Positions 35,791-36,011 of a stretch of DNA of 36,011 bases are shown one piece after another. Location: positions 1 to 36,011 of the forward strand of contig NZ_AJLJ01000239.1 in assembly GCF_000317245.1 (NCBI RefSeq), given 5' to 3'. The notes under the pieces are model-generated. The model made no database searches. It was not told where the DNA came from and was given only the letters and a program-made list of their open reading frames with translations. The stretch's first letter is position 1; each line of letters starts with the position of its first letter. Source of the stretch: Fischerella muscicola SAG 1427-1 = PCC 73103. GTDB taxonomy: Bacteria; Cyanobacteriota; Cyanobacteriia; Cyanobacteriales; Nostocaceae. The position numbers and the translations under genes are program-made.

Positions 35791-36011
35791 CTAAATATTT
35801 TGAATAGATTTGAGTTTTTGCAGACGCTTTTTTTGTTGAGCTTTTCCATCTGCTATTTTTTCAGTCATATCAGCCATAATATCATGAGATGCTTGTTGAT
35901 TTTCAACCTGATTAAAATAATTCGCTAAAGATTTTATGGTTGGATACCTAAATAAGTCTAGAAGAGAAAAATCTCGTTTCAGAACTTTCCGTAAATTGCT
36001 ATGAACTTGAA
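35791..36011 (-). CDS. C-terminus of an NRPS (carrier domain end), cut by window edge
   Basis: The last 72 codons of a gene entering from the right edge, ending at a TAG at 35793-35791. The protein starts at QVHSNLRKVLKRDFSLLD and continues LFRYPTIKSLANYF, the final helices of a carrier domain just after the phosphopantetheine serine. The charged tail with GKAQQKKRLQK matches the tail of the NRPS at 22861 (GKARLKQRF), which also hands its chain to a PKS. So the upstream module is probably an NRPS loading PKS A, 121 bases downstream. Its amino acid and the rest of the protein lie outside the window. Confidence 0.85.
   Translation of the reverse strand, partial: QVHSNLRKVLKRDFSLLDLFRYPTIKSLANYFNQVENQQASHDIMADMTEKIADGKAQQKKRLQKLKSIQNI

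Noticed and set aside
1..36011. Assignment to a named cluster such as cryptophycin or jamaicamide, which also use beta-alanine-type units
   Set aside because: Those pathways have different module orders and tailoring enzymes; only the beta-alanine feature is shared.

Overview
The window is the interior of a large hybrid polyketide/non-ribosomal peptide (PKS/NRPS) gene cluster, most likely from a filamentous heterocystous cyanobacterium (Nostocales). The support is an AT-rich sequence, about 18 copies of the cyanobacterial HIP1 octamer GCGATCGC (e.g. near 896, 4877, 9128, 14202, 19071, 30832, 34876), heptanucleotide tandem repeats of the Nostoc type near 9859, and CYP110-like P450s. Every gene I can support lies on the minus strand, so the cluster is read from right to left, mostly with short gaps. 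Both ends are cut: an NRPS carrier domain enters from the right edge and the first 16 codons of an MbtH-like gene leave at the left edge.

Assembly-line order in the direction of transcription: end of an upstream NRPS (carrier, 36011-35791); PKS A, KS-AT-KR-carrier plus an epimerase-like domain (35669-29502); a stand-alone condensation domain (29496-28111); a cupin_8/JmjC-like putative hydroxylase (27991-27110); an EctB-like 2,4-diaminobutyrate aminotransferase (27034-25775); an NRPS with half a C domain, then A-PCP (25647-22861); PKS B, KS-AT-KR-ACP (22827-18169); a PanP-like aspartate decarboxylase (18113-16458); PKS C, KS-AT-KR(degenerate)-ACP (16331-11694); two duplicated SAM methyltransferases (11649-10900 and 10825-10037); a terminal NRPS C-A-PCP-TE (9784-5696). 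Tailoring and export follow: two duplicated P450s (5690-2879), a short-chain dehydrogenase-like protein (2686-1793), a MATE exporter (1605-256) and an MbtH-like protein (48-1).

The genes fit together as a pathway that makes its own unusual monomers. The decarboxylase should make beta-alanine from aspartate, and the terminal A domain carries a pocket close to the beta-alanine code (V-D-W-I-I-S-L-A-N-K). The EctB-like enzyme should make 2,4-diaminobutyrate, and the neighbouring A domain has an acidic pocket (D-I-W-E-M-V-A-D-D-K) suited to a basic side chain. By colinearity the end of the product would be: acyl chain, diaminobutyrate, a reduced (hydroxy) malonyl unit, an unreduced (keto) malonyl unit, beta-alanine. 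That structure is inference.

A repeated oddity is the number of intact reading frames with altered catalytic residues: cysteine for serine in the thioesterase, loss of the NADPH loop in KR C, His to Pro in the epimerase-like domain, no I-helix threonine in either P450, and loss of Asn, Ser and Tyr in the SDR. I do not recognise the cluster as one for a known compound. No RNA gene, CRISPR array or transposase is visible, and no gene-free stretch exceeds about 300 bases.
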